15,234 bases of DNA. It comes from JAWLFI01 sp964525165 (GTDB taxonomy: Bacteria; Bacteroidota; Bacteroidia; Chitinophagales; Saprospiraceae). The translations under genes and the position numbers were made by a program. This document shows positions 5,621 to 13,647 of the stretch, piece by piece. The notes beneath the pieces are model-generated. The model saw only the letters and a program-made list of their open reading frames with translations. It made no database searches and was not told the origin of the DNA. Where the stretch lies: contig CAZGGG010000068.1 of the NCBI GenBank assembly GCA_964525165.1, positions 1-15,234 of the forward strand. Reading direction: 5' to 3'. Each line of letters opens with the position of its first letter. The stretch's first letter is position 1.

Positions 5621-6532
5621 ATGCAAGTTCGCCTTGTCCTAGTATTGTTCTTGTTTGTTGGATTGATGTCCTGCCAAGAGGATGTTGTGGAAATCGATGG
5701 TAACGAGCCATTCTCCAACTTTAATATCTCTGATCTGAAGATCGAAAACTATGTCAATCGATTGTACATAGATATCATCGGTCGGGAGCCTTTGGATGTT
5801 GAGTCTGTGGCAGAGGTAGATTCCCTTAAGGCATCGGGTTTGGATCGCGCAAGCAGAATGCAGATCATACAAAAGCTGATGACGGATACAAGCTTTCGGG
5901 AATTTGAGTTTTCGTATAAAGCCGCTTATGTTCAGAACCTCTATAATCTGGCCAAAGTGAGATGTTTGGAAGGAACGGCGGATGCAGAATTCAATAGGAG
6001 GATTGGCTTAGCAAGGAACGGTGCTTTTCGGGACTCTCTGGAAGAGAATTGGGATGGCTACTATGAGAAGTTAAATGAAATACGTCGCTTTCAAGCGATA
6101 TTGGACAGCAGAGAAGCTTTATTGAATGATCAGATAAAATACCATCAGATGTATGCTTTTATGATTGATAATGGAGTATACGATCAAATCAATATGAACA
6201 CCTTTAATTTCGTCCGGGCCGCATTTGATGAATTATTATGGCGCTTACCTACCGAACAAGAATTTGATCGTGCTTTTAATATGATTGAGTTCAATCAATC
6301 TGAGGAAATATTTGGCCAGTTAGGTTCTGATAAAAACGACTTTATCAGAATCTTGACCGAGTCTCCGGCCATGTATGAAGGCGTGATCATATGGGCCTAT
6401 CAAGTTTTATTGAACCGGCCACCGGAACCGGAGGAAGTCGTTACGCTTTTACCCCTTTATTTGGAGAGCCAAAATGTAAATGATGTCATTGCAGAAATTT
6501 TAGTCACGGATGAATATGCGAATTTTAGATAG
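5621..6532 (+). CDS. Lipoprotein with three DUF4214/DUF1549-like helical modules
   Basis: This is a 303-residue lipoprotein. The signal peptide ends in the lipobox GLMSC, so Cys18 should be lipidated and the protein held in the inner or outer membrane facing the periplasm or surface. The mature part is helical. It repeats a module of the form Y/F-x2-L-L-x-R-x-P followed by acidic helices and a closing S/T-x-E/P-x-aromatic: about 43-100 (YVNRLYIDIIGREP), 197-252 (FVRAAFDELLWRLPTEQEF) and 255-303 (VIIWAYQVLLNRPPEPEE ... TDEYANF). The pattern recalls DUF4214 and the start of planctomycete DUF1549 domains, but no Pfam match can be run here. Between modules 1 and 2 lies a charged, possibly coiled-coil stretch (125-175). 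It is the first gene of a six-gene operon and overlaps the next gene by 17 bp. Its function is unknown; a binding or scaffold role is a guess. Confidence 0.8.
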   Translation: MQVRLVLVLFLFVGLMSCQEDVVEIDGNEPFSNFNISDLKIENYVNRLYIDIIGREPLDVESVAEVDSLKASGLDRASRMQIIQKLMTDTSFREFEFSYKAAYVQNLYNLAKVRCLEGTADAEFNRRIGLARNGAFRDSLEENWDGYYEKLNEIRRFQAILDSREALLNDQIKYHQMYAFMIDNGVYDQINMNTFNFVRAAFDELLWRLPTEQEFDRAFNMIEFNQSEEIFGQLGSDKNDFIRILTESPAMYEGVIIWAYQVLLNRPPEPEEVVTLLPLYLESQNVNDVIAEILVTDEYANFR

Positions 6533-7013
6533 GTCGGTTTTATGGGTTATTGCCTGCAGTGGGCTGTTGCTTTTTTCTTCTTGTAAAGAAGAAACCCCTC
6601 TCTATGGGGTAGAGGATTTGACTATTTTGCCCGTCAATGCTGAAAAAAATAAACCTAAAACCAATGCTCAATACATCTCGATTTTATACACGAATTTGTT
6701 TCAGGAAGCCATAGGCCCGAATCGAATGTTGGAGGCTTTAAATGCCATTGAATCCATAGGGGATAAGCAAATTGCCTATGATATACTTGTCTCGAAATAT
6801 ATGAATGATGGAGGGGTGGTCCTCCCATCAGAGGAATTTATGCGATCAGATCCCGAAAATTTTGTCAGAGATACCTACAAGCGTTTTCTAATTCGTCAGC
6901 CCACAGAGGCTGAACTGAAATGGTTCATGAATTATATAGAGAGTCGCCCTAATCTAACACCTGAATTGGTGTATTTCTCCTTTGCCACCTCAAACGAGCA
7001 TTTCCACTATTAA
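6516..7013 (+). CDS. Lipoprotein with two modules related to the preceding lipoprotein
   Basis: This 165-residue lipoprotein has a long signal peptide ending FSSC, with lipidation at Cys23. After a low-complexity linker there are two copies of the helical module of the gene before. One is at about 52-110 (YISILYTNLFQEAIGP). The other is a clear copy at 116-163 (FVRDTYKRFLIRQPTEAELK ... SNEHF), which looks closest to a DUF4214 unit. The two neighbours are therefore probably paralogous or complementary parts. ATG 6516 is preferred over ATG 6510 by two codons only. It overlaps the upstream gene by 17 bp, which indicates coupled translation. The last codons are followed after 10 bp by the Tat protein gene. 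The function is unknown. Confidence 0.78.
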   Translation: MRILDRSVLWVIACSGLLLFSSCKEETPLYGVEDLTILPVNAEKNKPKTNAQYISILYTNLFQEAIGPNRMLEALNAIESIGDKQIAYDILVSKYMNDGGVVLPSEEFMRSDPENFVRDTYKRFLIRQPTEAELKWFMNYIESRPNLTPELVYFSFATSNEHFHY

Positions 7014-7023
7014 ATCCAAAGCC

Positions 7024-8379
7024 ATGAAAAGAAGATCATTTATAAAAAAGGGAGCTTTGGCAGCAGCAGGGACCATTACTGTTCCCTATATTTTGCCGTC
7101 AGGCATATTGAATGCCCAAACAACAGCGCCACTCGCTGATCATGTGGTGTTCGTCTTATTTGCAGGTGGAGTGAGACAGCAAGAAGCCGTTTTGCAGCGG
7201 TATCTGGCAGATAGCCAGAATGAGAATATCGAAGGGAATATCATGTATAACATGTTGGCAGGAGCGCCGCCGGATGATAAGATTGCCTATGGACTAGATG
7301 ATACGGCCAATAATATCATAGGAGGGATTCCTATTAACCCTATACTCCAAACGCCTTTAGACCAATTGGGAACCTTGTTTCCCGAGGTTCGATTCTCAAA
7401 GGGTGGGGCAGGACATTACAATGGATTGAGCTGTGGCGTGTCCGGCAATTATGGATTGACACAAGGCTTGCGGTCGCGTCCACAAGCACCCACTATCTTT
7501 GAATATCTGCGGCGTCATGCCGGTTTCAAGGCTTCGGACTGTTGGTTTGTAGGCGCAGGGATTGGTAATTCAAGGCCTCTGTTGAACTTTTCAGGACACC
7601 CGGATTATGGTCGAAGATGGGGAGGGAATTTCATTGCGCCACAAGTAACTTTTGGGACGCCCGGCCAGAACCATTTCATGGACTTCAAAAATTATCATCC
7701 GGAAACGGAATGGAATATGATTGAGGAAATGCGTCACTTTCTTAATAATAACTATGTGCAGGAAGGACTGGAAATACCGCACCTGTATCAAGATCGTGAT
7801 GAAGAAGATTACATCAAAGAGTTTGTCCGAGCTACATTTGAAAAGGTCAAAACCGGCAGTATCAGTTTACCTCCGGTCAATGATAATGGAGACTTGAAGA
7901 CGATAGGATATACGGTGGAAGTGCTCAAGTGGTTCAAGCCAAAGATTACGGTTTTGGACTTAACGAATATTGATGTATGCCATTCGGATTATACTGCTTA
8001 CCTAAAGAATTTGCACAGAGCAGATCATGGGGTGGGATTTCTTTGGAGAGAGATTCAGCGAATTCCGGAAATGGCCGGCAAAACGACCATGATTGTAATG
8101 CCGGAACATGGGCGTGACGAGCAGCCGAACCCCATTCAGGATGATAACGACTGGTATGCCTATGATCATTCGACAGGCAATGAAAACACACGCCGAATTT
8201 TCACCCTTATGGTCGGACCGGGTATAGACGGAGGACTGCGTGTAGGGGGCGAGGGCAATCCGATCGGAGATGCTGCGGATATTACCCCCACGATTGCAGA
8301 CCTTTTCGGAATTAAAAATATTGTGGCCGATCAAGGTTTGTTAGATCCCGGCGCGCGCTCTTTATTTGATAGAATGTAA
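7024..8379 (+). CDS. Tat-exported DUF1501/sulfatase-like (alkaline phosphatase superfamily) protein
   Basis: The 451-residue protein starts with a twin-arginine signal, MKRRSFIKKGALAAAG, followed by a hydrophobic stretch and NAQ, so it folds before export to the periplasm. Visible superfamily features are a first strand HVVFVLFAGGV (40-50), VLDLTNIDVCHSD (310-322), LHRADHGVG (330-338), MPEHGRD (359-365), DHSTG (381-385) and DITPTIADLFGI (419-430). The latter blocks match the metal-ligand His/Asp pattern and the closing helix of DUF1501 and sulfatase-like proteins. Canonical DUF1501 proteins have GGPSH-type sequence after strand 1, but here it reads GGVRQQE, with no obvious Ser/Thr nucleophile. 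It may have altered or lost hydrolase activity. ATG 7024 is chosen because it puts the RR motif at the N-terminus. It is third in the operon, with 10-bp and 4-bp gaps either side. Confidence 0.85.
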   Translation: MKRRSFIKKGALAAAGTITVPYILPSGILNAQTTAPLADHVVFVLFAGGVRQQEAVLQRYLADSQNENIEGNIMYNMLAGAPPDDKIAYGLDDTANNIIGGIPINPILQTPLDQLGTLFPEVRFSKGGAGHYNGLSCGVSGNYGLTQGLRSRPQAPTIFEYLRRHAGFKASDCWFVGAGIGNSRPLLNFSGHPDYGRRWGGNFIAPQVTFGTPGQNHFMDFKNYHPETEWNMIEEMRHFLNNNYVQEGLEIPHLYQDRDEEDYIKEFVRATFEKVKTGSISLPPVNDNGDLKTIGYTVEVLKWFKPKITVLDLTNIDVCHSDYTAYLKNLHRADHGVGFLWREIQRIPEMAGKTTMIVMPEHGRDEQPNPIQDDNDWYAYDHSTGNENTRRIFTLMVGPGIDGGLRVGGEGNPIGDAADITPTIADLFGIKNIVADQGLLDPGARSLFDRM

Positions 8380-8383
8380 AGTC

Positions 8384-9316
8384 ATGAAGCAATTAGGATA
8401 CATATTGGGCTTATTGATACTGCTTTCGTCTTGTTCAGATGATTTGCCGGAAAACCCTTTTGATGGAGCATCTTTTAATCAAGATACAGTTCGGCTCGAT
8501 TTGACTGAAGCAGAAGCTAGTTCGATAGCCGGCATCTACAATAATGTGTTTCAACCGACTTGTGCCAATGTAGGCTGTCATGACGGAACCTTCGAACCGG
8601 ACTTCAGAACGATTGAAAGCAGCTTCAATACACTTGTTTATCAAGAACCCATCAAAAATGATGGTAATTATGAGTATCGGGTCCAACCAGGAAATCCGGA
8701 CGCTTCAGTCCTCATGGCAAGACTGAATAATATCATCGGACCGATTATGCCCTTTCAAGTGGAGCCGGATTCAGATTGGCCCTCAAAACAGCAAGAGTAC
8801 ATAGGGCATATTCGAACTTGGATTGAAAACGGAGCTCCGGATATCATGGGTGTTGTAAGAGAACCAACATATCCGGCACCTGTGCTTCTGGGAGCGGGAG
8901 CTGCGATTGAAGGCGAATGGCGCGCTCGCTCAGGAGGAACAGGACCTTTACTCATTCCCAATGATTCAATTGGTCAAGTCTCCTTCTACTTTGCTTTCCG
9001 GCATGATATGATTGACGCAAAAGACTTGACCTTCAACAAGGTGGCCTTTTCTGCTATCCCCAATGATTTTGATAGTGTCCCGCGATATGATATGCAGATC
9101 TTGCCGGCCCCCCTCATGGAAAGAGGCTTTTATGGAGACATCGTGGAATACACTCATAAGGTGGATGTCCCACTCTTAGATGTGCTCAGCACTGATTTAG
9201 AACAGTGGTATTTCCGAGTGTATGTTCAGGATGATCGAAATCCTGTTACGGAGATTCCTACGGACAATGGCATATTTTACATCAAATCTTATTGCTCTTT
9301 CAGGTATGTGGAATAG
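8384..9316 (+). CDS. Lipoprotein with CX4CH cytochrome c-like domain (PSCyt1-like)
   Basis: The predicted protein has 310 residues, with a lipoprotein signal MKQLGYILGLLILLSSC and Cys17 lipidated. Residues 45-155 look like a planctomycete-type cytochrome c domain. They hold the helix SIAGIYNNVFQPTC, the heme-binding-like CANVGCHDG (60-68), the QPGNPDASVLMARL stretch, a possible distal ligand Met122 in GPIMPF, and the closing helix HIRTWIENGAPDI (142-154). The spacing between cysteines is four, CX4CH, not the usual CX2CH; I recall similar C-A-x2-G-C-H motifs in Bacteroidota lipoproteins. The C-terminal half (160-310) appears to be a beta-sandwich with no recognised family. The likely role is periplasmic electron transfer or heme/metal binding for the neighbouring Tat protein, but heme attachment is unproven. 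It overlaps the next gene by 11 bp. Confidence 0.8.
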   Translation: MKQLGYILGLLILLSSCSDDLPENPFDGASFNQDTVRLDLTEAEASSIAGIYNNVFQPTCANVGCHDGTFEPDFRTIESSFNTLVYQEPIKNDGNYEYRVQPGNPDASVLMARLNNIIGPIMPFQVEPDSDWPSKQQEYIGHIRTWIENGAPDIMGVVREPTYPAPVLLGAGAAIEGEWRARSGGTGPLLIPNDSIGQVSFYFAFRHDMIDAKDLTFNKVAFSAIPNDFDSVPRYDMQILPAPLMERGFYGDIVEYTHKVDVPLLDVLSTDLEQWYFRVYVQDDRNPVTEIPTDNGIFYIKSYCSFRYVE

Positions 9317-9752
9317 ATTGCTCATATTATTGTTGGCTATCGTTATGGGGTCTTCCTGTGAATCGGATCCAAGATTACCTTTTGGTACAGCTCCTGAAAT
9401 TGAATTGGCAGGGATATCTAATGATACCATTCGGGAGTATCAGGATATTTTGACTATTACCATCAAGTACCTGGATGGCGATGGTGATTTGGGTTTTGAA
9501 GATCCGGATCAGTATGCCTTATTTGTCAGAGATCAACGATTGGAAAACTTTGATCAGTTTTATATTGGTCCTATTTCACCCCCCGGAAATTCCATTGCGA
9601 TTGAAGGGGAATTGGATATTGAGTTTCCTTCTTTGTTTCTTTTTGGGAATGGGAATGTAGAGACGACACGTTTTGAGGTAAAAATGATCGACCGGGCCGG
9701 TAATGAAAGCAACATTTTAACCACTCAAAGGGTCTTTTTAATACGTGAGTAA
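9306..9752 (+). CDS. Small lipoprotein with DGDGDLG acidic motif
   Basis: The protein has 148 residues. The signal peptide MWNRLLILLLAIVMGSSC makes Cys18 the lipid anchor. The mature domain reads as a beta-sandwich (strands ILTITIKYLDG, QYALFVRDQR, RFEVKMIDRAGN). The acidic run DGDGDLGF resembles Ca2+-binding loops of thrombospondin type 3 repeats, though only one such run is present. Its ATG lies inside the end of the cytochrome-like gene (11-bp overlap). Its own end overlaps the next gene by 8 bp, so it is locked into the operon. The function is unknown; an accessory or partner for the large secreted protein that follows is an inference from position. Confidence 0.8.
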   Translation: MWNRLLILLLAIVMGSSCESDPRLPFGTAPEIELAGISNDTIREYQDILTITIKYLDGDGDLGFEDPDQYALFVRDQRLENFDQFYIGPISPPGNSIAIEGELDIEFPSLFLFGNGNVETTRFEVKMIDRAGNESNILTTQRVFLIRE

Positions 9753-12700
9753 GATACATTTCATATGGACCTTTGCATTGTCGTTGTTTTGCAGCCTTGC
9801 GGCAAATGGGCAACCGACCTACTTCATGCAAAATCTGACAGTGACAGATTGCGAAGGCGTCTTGACCGATAGCGAAATGGGACCTGAGCCCGGACAATAT
9901 GATCATAATGAGGATTATACGTTTACGATATGTGTAGAAGGGGCAGACGAATTAGTGTTGACCTTCGACTTCTTTTCTACTGAGGAAAATTATGATATCC
10001 TTACAATACACAGGGGAGACAGCAGAAGCGGTCCGGTAATTACAACTTTAAGTGGTTCAATTCAGCCGCCACCTGTGGTGGTTATTGATACGGGATGTAT
10101 CACCTTACATTTTGTGAGCGATGACAACATTGTTGCCAGAGGATGGCAAGCGAGTTGGAACATTGAAGTAGAGGAGCCGGAAGCACCTGCTCTATCCTTA
10201 GTGAGCATGCTCGATTGTCCCATGGAGTCTATCATTTTTGAGTTTGATGAGCCTATAGATTGTGATCAATTCGTGGCTGGAAATTTCACAATTCTGGGGC
10301 CCGGGGGTCGGACAGTATCCTCAGTATCTCCTCTGGATTGCGATGCTGTGTCCAATACAGCAACACGTTTCGAAGTTTTTTTTAATCAGCAGCTTGGGGA
10401 GGCGGGTAACTATCGATTACTCTTTAATGGTCAGATTCAGGATGCGTGTGGAGAATGGCATGATGTAAGTACCAATATTCCTTTCACCCTCAACAATTGT
10501 CCTATTCTCGTTGACATTCTTGAAGTTACGGATGCATGTGCAGGTGATTGCGGTACAGTTCGTGCCGAGATTACAGGCACCCAAAACAATCAGTTCCGTT
10601 ATGAGTGGTCGCATACAGGCTTGGACCAGGAAGAAGTTTCGGTTTGCACAGAGGACAGTCTATTGATAAGTGTGACAGTGACAGATTTAGTAAGTGGAGA
10701 GATGGCCAGCAATGATTACTGGTATTTTGCTCGGCCATTGCCAGCCATCCTCAACCCCTTATCGGGTGATACTGTATGTGCAAGTCGAGGAGACCACTGG
10801 TACGATGTCGATATAGGCGGCGGAGAGTTCTACGGCAATCGAATACCCGGAGGCAACCGGACTAATGGTCGCTATCAGTTTTGGAGATGGGACCAGGAAA
10901 CAGATTTGAATCAAGAAATCGTTACTTACATCGCCCCGAATGGCTGTGAGACACAGGATTCTTTCTGGGTATGGCCCGTTCGAGCTTGGCCGCCTCAGGC
11001 CGTTTGCCTGGGGACTGCTCCCTTTCAAGTAAGCTCAGGAACACCCGTAGGTGGATTTTGGGGAGGATCTCCGAAAATTACACCCCAGGGTATCTTCACG
11101 CCGGATGAAGTAGGCGAATTTTGGGTGTTTTACGAAGCTCAGAATGGATGTCAGGCATGGAAAAGAATAACTGTAGCAGACGGTATTACGATGCCGGATG
11201 TAGATACTATTTGTGGGTATAACCCTTATAATTTCAGTGCAGAACCCAGAGATGGTCTTTGGAGTGGTCCCGGCATTGTGAATGCAAGAAACGGAAGGGT
11301 AGAACCATGGCGTATTACTCCGGATACCACCTATCAATATATCTATACACTGAATGGGTGCAGTGATACCATTGATGTATTTGTCCAGGAGTTGTACGCA
11401 GGCGTAGATCAGACGATTTGTTTAAGTGACACTTTGGTGTTTCTCGAATTTGGAGGAGACTGGCGAGGTCCTGGCACCTATATTGATTCTATTCCTGCTT
11501 TCAATATCAGCGGACTTGGACCCGGAGAGTATGAATTCACCTTATACGAAGCTGGTTGTACAGATGAGATTATTGTCCGAGTAGAGGATGTTGATCTTAC
11601 GCTCGATCAGACATTGTTCTTCTGCCTTGAAGACAATGAAGTTTATCTTGAAGACTATATCAGCAGAAATCCGGGAGGAGGAGCCTTATCGGGACCCGGG
11701 GTGATAGAAGTGAGCGATGAGTTCTATTTCAATCCCATCAGATCGGGGCCCGGTTTACATCCCTTAGTGCTATCTGCACTGAACTGTACAGATACCTTGT
11801 GGATTGAAGTCCAGGGGGATGCCCTTATTCAGGATTATCAATTTTGCGAACGTTCGGAAGCTATCGTACTGGAAGCCAACCCTTCAGGTGGCACTTGGAG
11901 TGGCCCCGGTATTCTGGATGGACAATTAGGCTTATTTGATCCACAAAGCCTGGGTGTGGGGTCCTATGAGATCTTCTATACTTCTCCTTCTGGCTGCGTA
12001 ACCTTAGATACCATTGATATTTTCTTATTCACGGAAGTAGAGATTTCAGGGATTGAACAGCAATACTGTAGTTTAGATACATTCATCACCTTTTCTGTAA
12101 GCCCTCCCGGAGGGAATTTAACGATTAATGGAACTCCTGCTGACAGTAGTTTCAATCCGGTCAATTTAGGTGTGGGCAATCATGAAGTGATTTATTCCAG
12201 AGGTACCGGTGCCTGTGCCTCATCGGATCGCCAGTTTTTCTCAGTACTCCAACCCATAGAAGGAGTAATTACAGCGGCGGATGATTCTATATGTGTGGGT
12301 CAGAACACCGAAATTAGGATTACCACAAGCGGTGGTGTAGGGAATCTGCAAGCAATTTGGGACCAAGGATTAGGATTCGGTAATAGCCATATTGTGAATC
12401 CGGAAGGAACTACACAATATACAGTGGAGGTCTCAGATGGGTGTTCGGAACCTTTACAGGATACTTTGGAAGTCTTTGTGTTTCCTGAATTTCCACTTTC
12501 TGTCAGCTATGGCCCGGAAGTTTGCTTTACAGATACCACCTGGGCAGAAGTGCTGACACCTGATCCTACTAATTATGAAGTGAATTGGCAAGCCAGCCCG
12601 CCTTTCGCAGGCCCGCGTTTTACAGCTGAGCCAGGTTTATATGGAGTGAATGTAGTTGAATTATTTTCAGGCTGTCGGCAATCTTTAGACGTGGAATTAC

Positions 12701-13251
12701 CGGGTGCACCTCCTTTAAGTGCAAACTTTTCGGTTATTCCTAATCAGGATTGCATAGACATTATAGAAAATCAAATTGAACTCATCGACTTGAGTCAAGG
12801 ATATGATTTGGTGAATGTCAGTTTAGGAGACGGCAATATGCTCACCTTTGGGCCCGGGCATGGATTGCTGGAGCATGCGTACGCAGATACCGGGCAATTT
12901 GAAATCGTTTGGGTAGTGGAGAACTATTTAGGGTGTATCGATTCTATGCGTCAATGGATCTGTGTAGAAAATAGGGTAGAGATTTTTGTGCCCAATATAT
13001 TTACACCCAATCAGGATGGTGAGAATGACTTTTTTTCCATAACAAGTTTTGGAATTGATGATGTGACCTGGAGGATTTTTGATCGGCATGGTGAAATGAT
13101 GTTTCAAAGTAATAGCCTTGAGGATCGTTGGGACGGTACCTTCAGAGGTAGAATAATGGATCCGGGCGTATTTGTGGTTCAACTTCTGTATACGGACAGG
13201 TCAACCGGTGAGCGCGGCTCCTATTATGGATCGCTTACTTTAATTCGGTAA
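9745..13251 (+). CDS. Large T9SS (type B, gliding-motility-associated C-terminal domain) surface protein with CUB and Ig-like repeats
   Basis: This 1168-residue cargo has a Sec signal peptide (1-22, ending ANG/Q), so it crosses the inner membrane by Sec and the outer membrane by the type IX system. In order there follow a CUB-like domain (about 28-142, with EENYDILTIHRGD and GWQASWNIEV), an Ig-like domain (145-252, IIFEFDEPIDCDQF ... YRLLFNGQIQDACG), a Cys-rich region, and seven Cys-bounded repeats (421-900). A PKD-like domain follows (about 990-1075, SLGDG ... HAYADTGQFEI), then the sorting domain (1080-1168: VPNIFTPNQDGENDFF, RIFDRHGEMMF, RWDGTFRGR, DPGVFVVQL). The start is GTG 9745, needed to include the signal peptide. 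It overlaps the upstream lipoprotein gene by 8 bp. It probably ends up anchored or secreted at the cell surface and is likely to bind carbohydrate or protein, but no catalytic domain is visible. Confidence 0.93.
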   Translation: MSKIHFIWTFALSLFCSLAANGQPTYFMQNLTVTDCEGVLTDSEMGPEPGQYDHNEDYTFTICVEGADELVLTFDFFSTEENYDILTIHRGDSRSGPVITTLSGSIQPPPVVVIDTGCITLHFVSDDNIVARGWQASWNIEVEEPEAPALSLVSMLDCPMESIIFEFDEPIDCDQFVAGNFTILGPGGRTVSSVSPLDCDAVSNTATRFEVFFNQQLGEAGNYRLLFNGQIQDACGEWHDVSTNIPFTLNNCPILVDILEVTDACAGDCGTVRAEITGTQNNQFRYEWSHTGLDQEEVSVCTEDSLLISVTVTDLVSGEMASNDYWYFARPLPAILNPLSGDTVCASRGDHWYDVDIGGGEFYGNRIPGGNRTNGRYQFWRWDQETDLNQEIVTYIAPNGCETQDSFWVWPVRAWPPQAVCLGTAPFQVSSGTPVGGFWGGSPKITPQGIFTPDEVGEFWVFYEAQNGCQAWKRITVADGITMPDVDTICGYNPYNFSAEPRDGLWSGPGIVNARNGRVEPWRITPDTTYQYIYTLNGCSDTIDVFVQELYAGVDQTICLSDTLVFLEFGGDWRGPGTYIDSIPAFNISGLGPGEYEFTLYEAGCTDEIIVRVEDVDLTLDQTLFFCLEDNEVYLEDYISRNPGGGALSGPGVIEVSDEFYFNPIRSGPGLHPLVLSALNCTDTLWIEVQGDALIQDYQFCERSEAIVLEANPSGGTWSGPGILDGQLGLFDPQSLGVGSYEIFYTSPSGCVTLDTIDIFLFTEVEISGIEQQYCSLDTFITFSVSPPGGNLTINGTPADSSFNPVNLGVGNHEVIYSRGTGACASSDRQFFSVLQPIEGVITAADDSICVGQNTEIRITTSGGVGNLQAIWDQGLGFGNSHIVNPEGTTQYTVEVSDGCSEPLQDTLEVFVFPEFPLSVSYGPEVCFTDTTWAEVLTPDPTNYEVNWQASPPFAGPRFTAEPGLYGVNVVELFSGCRQSLDVELPGAPPLSANFSVIPNQDCIDIIENQIELIDLSQGYDLVNVSLGDGNMLTFGPGHGLLEHAYADTGQFEIVWVVENYLGCIDSMRQWICVENRVEIFVPNIFTPNQDGENDFFSITSFGIDDVTWRIFDRHGEMMFQSNSLEDRWDGTFRGRIMDPGVFVVQLLYTDRSTGERGSYYGSLTLIR
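11005..12444 (+). repeat. Seven protein-level repeats of about 70 residues in the T9SS cargo
   Basis: Units begin at Cys 421, 490, 559, 627, 701, 775 and 850, with spacings of 69, 69, 68, 74, 74 and 75 residues. Each unit ends at a second Cys, about 47-55 residues on, in a GC or NGC context. The centre usually reads GG-x-W-SGPG or a variant (GGFWGGSP, DGLWSGPG, GGDWRGPG, GGALSGPG, GGTWSGPG, GGNLTING). It is followed by an F-x-P strand and a closing G-x-Y/H-E strand. The seventh unit (850-900) is the most diverged. The Cys pair may form one disulfide per domain. These are the Ig-like (SprB/PKD-like) repeats common in large Bacteroidota surface adhesins. Confidence 0.75.
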
Positions 13252-13296
13252 CACTATTTTTTCGAACAAGTCACGGATGGAGCGGTTATCTATAAT

Positions 13297-13647
13297 ATGA
13301 ATAGTCCTGCTCTTGATGATCTTGCCTTTCCTCACCTGTTTAAACAGGAACAGTCAGAATTTTTTATCCTTTCGGCAGATTGGCATCCGTTGAATCACAA
13401 AGAGGAAGCTGCGCTCACTTTATTGCTTCAAAGTAAGGATGGATATCATTATGTGACCCATAGAATCATGGATTGGGATAAAGATCCGACTACCGGAAAG
13501 TTATACTTTGTTTTAGATGAGCAGCATTATGTACAAATTATTACGAATGCACAATACCATAAATGGCCTATTCCTCTGGTAAATAAAGATGAAAAGACCT
13601 CTGAAATAGCTGCTCAGATTCAGGATTTTATCCAAATCTCCAGCTGA
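13297..13647 (+). CDS. Unrecognised small protein (116 residues)
   Basis: No family is recognised. The protein is soluble, acidic to neutral, without a signal peptide or membrane segment. It has aromatic-rich strand-like stretches (FFILSADWHPLNH, YHYVTHRIMDWDKDPTTGKL, YFVLDEQHYVQIITNAQYH) and a helical end, suggesting a small alpha/beta domain. It starts at ATG 13297, 45 bp after the T9SS cargo gene, on the same strand, with no clear terminator or promoter between, so it may be read through from the operon. Being cytoplasmic it does not obviously belong with the exported proteins. Its last 20 bp overlap the end of the convergent barrel gene. Codon pattern and length favour a real gene. Confidence 0.62.
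   Translation: MNSPALDDLAFPHLFKQEQSEFFILSADWHPLNHKEEAALTLLLQSKDGYHYVTHRIMDWDKDPTTGKLYFVLDEQHYVQIITNAQYHKWPIPLVNKDEKTSEIAAQIQDFIQISS

Noticed and set aside
5500..5703. Open frame of 67 codons between the barrel gene and the first lipoprotein
   Set aside because: It spans the operon promoter and overlaps the lipoprotein start in another frame. The protein looks like random sequence, and the lipobox protein is clearly the real gene.
7946..8334. Open frames of 81 and 110 codons antisense to the Tat protein gene
   Set aside because: They lie wholly inside a conserved coding region with clear sulfatase-like motifs and have no recognisable features.
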